Below, piece by piece: positions 61,352 through 64,000 of a stretch of DNA of 64,000 nucleotides (position 1 is its first letter; each line of letters begins with the position of its first letter). The DNA is taken from contig NZ_JAQZBC010000007.1 in the NCBI RefSeq assembly GCF_029239295.1, positions 1 through 64,000 on the forward strand. Reading direction: 5' to 3'. A program made the position numbers and the translations under genes. This stretch comes from Sphingomonas sp. GTDB lineage: Bacteria; Pseudomonadota; Alphaproteobacteria; Sphingomonadales; Sphingomonadaceae. The notes beneath the pieces are model-generated. The model was not told the DNA's origin. It worked only from the letters and a program-made list of their open reading frames with translations, and ran no database searches.

Positions 61352-62674
61352 ATGACCAAGGAAACCGAAGCCGACCTGACCGGCGTCGCCCCCCGCGTAT
61401 CGCCCAAGCCGGCGGTCGAAGAGATCGGCGGGCGCAAGCTGAAGCCGGCGACGCTGATGATGGGCCACGGCTATGATCCGGCGCTGTCGGAAGGTGCGCT
61501 GAAGCCGCCGATCTTCCTCACCTCCACCTTCGTCTTCCCCAACGCCGCTGCCGGCAAGCGCCATTTCGAAGGCGTGACGGGCAAGCGCCCAGGCGGTGCG
61601 GAGGGCCTCGTCTATTCGCGTTTCAACGGCCCGAACCAGGAGATCCTGGAAGACCGCCTGAGCGTGTGGGAAGATGCCGAGGACGCGCTTACCTTCTCCA
61701 GCGGCATGTCCGCGATTGCCACGCTGTTCCTGTCGATGACGAAGCCGGGCGACACGATCGTCCATTCGGGCCCGCTCTATGCCGCGACCGAGACACTGAT
61801 CGCGCGCATCCTGGGCAAGTTCGGCGTGAAGTGGCTCGACTTCCCAGCCGGTGCGACGCGCGAGGAGATCGACGCGGTGCTGACCGAGGCGGCGACCGGC
61901 AATGTCGCGCTGATCTATCTCGAAAGCCCGGCCAACCCGACCAATGCGTTGGTCGACGTAGAGGCCGTCGCGGCGAGCCGCGACGCGATCTTCACCGGCG
62001 AGAACAAGCCGCCGATCGCGATCGACAACACGTTCCTTGGGCCGCTGTGGGCCAAGCCGTTGCAGCAGGGCGCCGACATCGTCGTCTATTCGCTGACCAA
62101 ATATGCCGGCGGCCACTCGGACCTGGTGGCGGGCGGCGTGCTGGGATCGAAGGAGCACATCAACACCATCCGGCTGATGCGCAACACGATCGGCACGATC
62201 TGCGACCCGAACACGTCGTGGATGCTGCTGCGGTCGCTGGAAACGCTGGAACTGCGCATGAGCCGCGCGGGCGAGAATGCCGCCAAGGTGTGCGAATTCC
62301 TGGCCGCGCATCCCAAGGTGGAAAAGGTCGGCTACCTCGGCTTCCTGGAGCGGGGCGAGGACAAGCGCCAGGCGGACATCTATCGTCGCCATTGCAGCGG
62401 TGCGGGTTCGACCTTCTCGCTGTACCTGAAGGGCGGCGAGACCGAGGCGTTCGCGTTCCTCGATGCGCTGAAGATCGCCAAGCTGGCGGTCAGCCTTGGC
62501 GGCACCGAGACGCTGGCGAGCCACCCGGCCGGCATGACCCACCTGTCGGTGGCCGATGATCGCAAGGCGGCGCTGGGCATCACCGACAATCTGGTGCGCA
62601 TTTCGATCGGCGTCGAGGATGCCGACGATCTGATCGCCGATTTCGAGCAGGCACTGGCCGCGATCAAGGCGTGA
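61352..62674 (+). CDS. Cystathionine gamma-synthase/methionine gamma-lyase family enzyme
   Basis: 440-residue PLP enzyme of the Cys/Met-metabolism family. PLP Lys250 in VVYSLTKYAGGHSDL; other marks: YSRFNGPNQEILEDRLSVWED, FSSGMSAIATLFLSM, HSGPLYAATETL, YLESPANPTNALVD and IDNTFLGPL. Family members make or break C-S bonds (cystathionine gamma-synthase, O-acylhomoserine sulfhydrylase, gamma-lyase); the exact reaction cannot be chosen from sequence alone. ATG 61352 seven bases after GGAG. Preceded by a structured leader. Confidence 0.88.
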   Translation: MTKETEADLTGVAPRVSPKPAVEEIGGRKLKPATLMMGHGYDPALSEGALKPPIFLTSTFVFPNAAAGKRHFEGVTGKRPGGAEGLVYSRFNGPNQEILEDRLSVWEDAEDALTFSSGMSAIATLFLSMTKPGDTIVHSGPLYAATETLIARILGKFGVKWLDFPAGATREEIDAVLTEAATGNVALIYLESPANPTNALVDVEAVAASRDAIFTGENKPPIAIDNTFLGPLWAKPLQQGADIVVYSLTKYAGGHSDLVAGGVLGSKEHINTIRLMRNTIGTICDPNTSWMLLRSLETLELRMSRAGENAAKVCEFLAAHPKVEKVGYLGFLERGEDKRQADIYRRHCSGAGSTFSLYLKGGETEAFAFLDALKIAKLAVSLGGTETLASHPAGMTHLSVADDRKAALGITDNLVRISIGVEDADDLIADFEQALAAIKA

Positions 62675-62739
62675 CCCGGCGCGGCGTCATCCCGGCAACG
62701 GCCGGGGTGGCGCCACCCGACGCTATCGGCCGGAACGTT

Positions 62740-63408
62740 TCAGGCGGCGGCGACCGCCGGGCGCAGTTTCATCAGATCGCGCTGATAGGCCATCAGCTTT
62801 TCCTCGATCTTCGCGCTGAACTCGGGCGTCGCGGCGCCGCGCAGCACCAGCGCATAGCCGAAGCCGACATGCGCCTCGATTTCCTGCACCTCGATTGCGC
62901 CCAGCACCCAGGCGAGCATGGCGGCGACGTACACGCCGTCCAGCGCGTGCAGCAGCGGATCAATCTCCAGCGCGGGGAGCAGCGCGCCCTCGTTTCGGCC
63001 CTCGCTCAGCAGCGAGAACCAGAAGCCGTAGCGTTGCGGCGACTGTAGTTCGCCGCGCAATTCCTTGCTGTCGAAGCGCAGCGCCTCGGTCCACAGCGTA
63101 CGGTAGAAATCGGGATCGTCAGCGAGATAGGCGATGGTGATCGACACCGCCTGGAAGATGCGGTCGACCGGGCCCGCGCTGCGCACCTGCGAGAAACGTT
63201 CGTGGAATTCGCGCACGTCCTCGAGCAGCGCGATGACGATCGCGCGCTTCGACCCGAACAGATTGTAGGGCGTGGTGAGCGACACGCCGGCGCGCGCCGC
63301 GATGGCGCGCATCGACAGGCCGGTATCGCCGGTTTCCTTGATCAGATCACGCGCGGCCGCGATGATGCGGTGGCGGCGTTCTGCCTTCGCCTCCTCGCGG
63401 CGGCTCAT
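62740..63408 (-). CDS. TetR-family transcriptional regulator
   Basis: 222 residues. HTH region RIIAAARDLIKETGDTGLSMRAIAARAGVSLTTPYNLFGSKRAIVIALLED is typical TetR; the C-terminal ligand domain is divergent. ATG 63408 after GAGGAATTACGG; the frame opens further left. Divergent from the flavin monooxygenase with 157 bases between, so it probably controls itself and that gene; ligand unknown. Confidence 0.92.
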   Translation of the reverse strand: MSRREEAKAERRHRIIAAARDLIKETGDTGLSMRAIAARAGVSLTTPYNLFGSKRAIVIALLEDVREFHERFSQVRSAGPVDRIFQAVSITIAYLADDPDFYRTLWTEALRFDSKELRGELQSPQRYGFWFSLLSEGRNEGALLPALEIDPLLHALDGVYVAAMLAWVLGAIEVQEIEAHVGFGYALVLRGAATPEFSAKIEEKLMAYQRDLMKLRPAVAAA

Positions 63409-63565
63409 CCGTAATTCCTCTGCATGGCGTGACCCTAGGCACCGCAACCAATAGCCGCAACGCCGCGCCGCGGCAAATTATCATAACATGTTGCAGAATC
63501 CATATGGCCTCGGCTGGTGGCGCGGCGTAGCATCCGCGCCAAACAGGGCAGGAGGAGAGAGAGAA

Positions 63566-64000
63566 ATGGCGGCGGACAAGATTCGCTTCGGGGCGTTCAT
63601 TGCGCCTTTTCACCCGTTGAACGAGAACCCGACGCTGGCGCTGGAGCGCGACCTGGATCTCGTCGTCCACATGGATAAGCTCGGCTATGACGAGGCGTGG
63701 CTGGGCGAACATCATTCCGCCGGTTACGAGCTGATCGCCAGTCCCGAACTGTTCATTGCGACGCTGGCGGAGCGGACGCGCCACATCCGGTTGGGCACCG
63801 GCGTGTCCTCGCTGCCGTACCATCATCCGCTGATGCTGGCGGACCGGATCAACCAGCTGGACCATATCACCCGCGGGCGGGTGATGTTCGGCGTGGGGCC
63901 GGGTGCGCTGCCTTCGGACGCGTTCATGATGGGCATTCCAGTGGCCAAGCAGCGCGACCGGATGGACGAGGCGATCGACGTGCTGGTGCCGCTGCTGCGC
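63566..64000 (+). CDS. Luciferase-like flavin-dependent monooxygenase (cut by window edge)
   Basis: The first 145 codons are visible; the gene runs off the right edge. RFGAFIAPFHPLNENPTLALERDLDL, YDEAWLGEHHSAGYELIASPELF, RTRHIRLGTGVSSLPYHHPLMLADRINQLDHITRGRVMFGVGPG is the bacterial luciferase-like (limonene-monooxygenase type) TIM-barrel pattern using reduced FMN. Ribosome site GGAGGAGAG before ATG 63566. Divergent from the TetR regulator. Substrate unknown. Confidence 0.93.
   Translation, partial: MAADKIRFGAFIAPFHPLNENPTLALERDLDLVVHMDKLGYDEAWLGEHHSAGYELIASPELFIATLAERTRHIRLGTGVSSLPYHHPLMLADRINQLDHITRGRVMFGVGPGALPSDAFMMGIPVAKQRDRMDEAIDVLVPLLR

Noticed and set aside
1..64000. CRISPR arrays, insertion sequences, prophage, toxin-antitoxin or defence genes
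   Set aside because: No regularly spaced direct repeats, transposases, integrases or recognisable defence proteins were found; neighbouring genes have even composition.

Overview
The window is one contiguous piece of a GC-rich alphaproteobacterial chromosome, most likely a Sphingomonas-type member of the Sphingomonadales. The evidence is the gene order (rimP-nusA-ylxR-infB-rbfA, truB-rpsO-pnp, rpmF-plsX-fabH-ihfA-merR), an imuA-imuB-dnaE2 mutagenesis cassette under an alphaproteobacterial LexA box (GTTC-N7-GTTC), short-form HisG, class I PHA synthase with a phasin, and several families typical of sphingomonads (DUF6356, DUF4169, DUF2332). Codon use and base composition look even throughout. 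I see no prophage, insertion sequence, CRISPR array, rRNA or tRNA. The first and last genes run off the edges.

Layout. 1-3.5 kb: DEAD-box RNA helicase (cut by the left edge), then a small membrane protein coupled to a membrane-embedded chemoreceptor. 3.5-10.5 kb: acyl-CoA dehydrogenase, a thioredoxin-like gene with a probable frameshift, a TonB-C-like secreted repeat protein, a fumarylacetoacetase-family hydrolase, and a thioesterase coupled to a cytochrome P450. 10.5-16.9 kb: the SOS mutasome dnaE2, imuB and imuA, read leftward from one LexA box. 17-21.4 kb: branched-chain 2-oxoacid dehydrogenase E1alpha, E1beta and E2, with repeat elements between the genes and no E3.

21.4-36 kb: the translation and RNA-processing block. 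It contains rimP, nusA, a tautomerase, ylxR, infB and rbfA; then five unrelated genes (haloacid dehalogenase, purT, DUF4126, tdk, M50 protease); then truB, rpsO and pnp. 36-38.5 kb: phasin and PHA synthase, both leftward. 38.5-42.1 kb: aminotransferase, TauE-type permease, hotdog thioesterase, DUF1272 and thiD. 42.2-45.2 kb (leftward): rpmF, plsX, fabH, ihfA and merR, joining ribosome, phospholipid and fatty-acid initiation. 45.4-48.5 kb: MAPEG protein, then hisG, hisD, nusB and DUF4169 leftward.

48.6-64 kb: mixed housekeeping and detoxification. This part has DUF2332; a coupled leftward string bolA-GST-Nudix-pirin; a J-domain protein; clpS; pyrC; ygfZ; a divergent pair ldcA / Mur ligase for murein recycling; a glyoxalase operon (gloA, a second VOC protein, gloB); a lipoprotein; a PLP-dependent sulfur amino-acid enzyme behind a structured leader; a TetR regulator; and a divergent luciferase-like monooxygenase cut by the right edge.

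Most of the window is ordinary core genome. The points most worth a second look are a ~220-residue insertion inside ImuB, a frameshift separating a signal peptide from a thioredoxin domain, REP-like repeats that supply ribosome-binding sites, a 31-codon reading frame with a good ribosome site between the tautomerase and ylxR, TGC-rich palindromes at the phasin promoter, and a folded leader before the sulfur amino-acid gene. I found no convincing new multi-gene system. Four genes below 60 codons were read directly from the sequence (lmo0937-like, rpmF, DUF4169 and the 31-codon frame).
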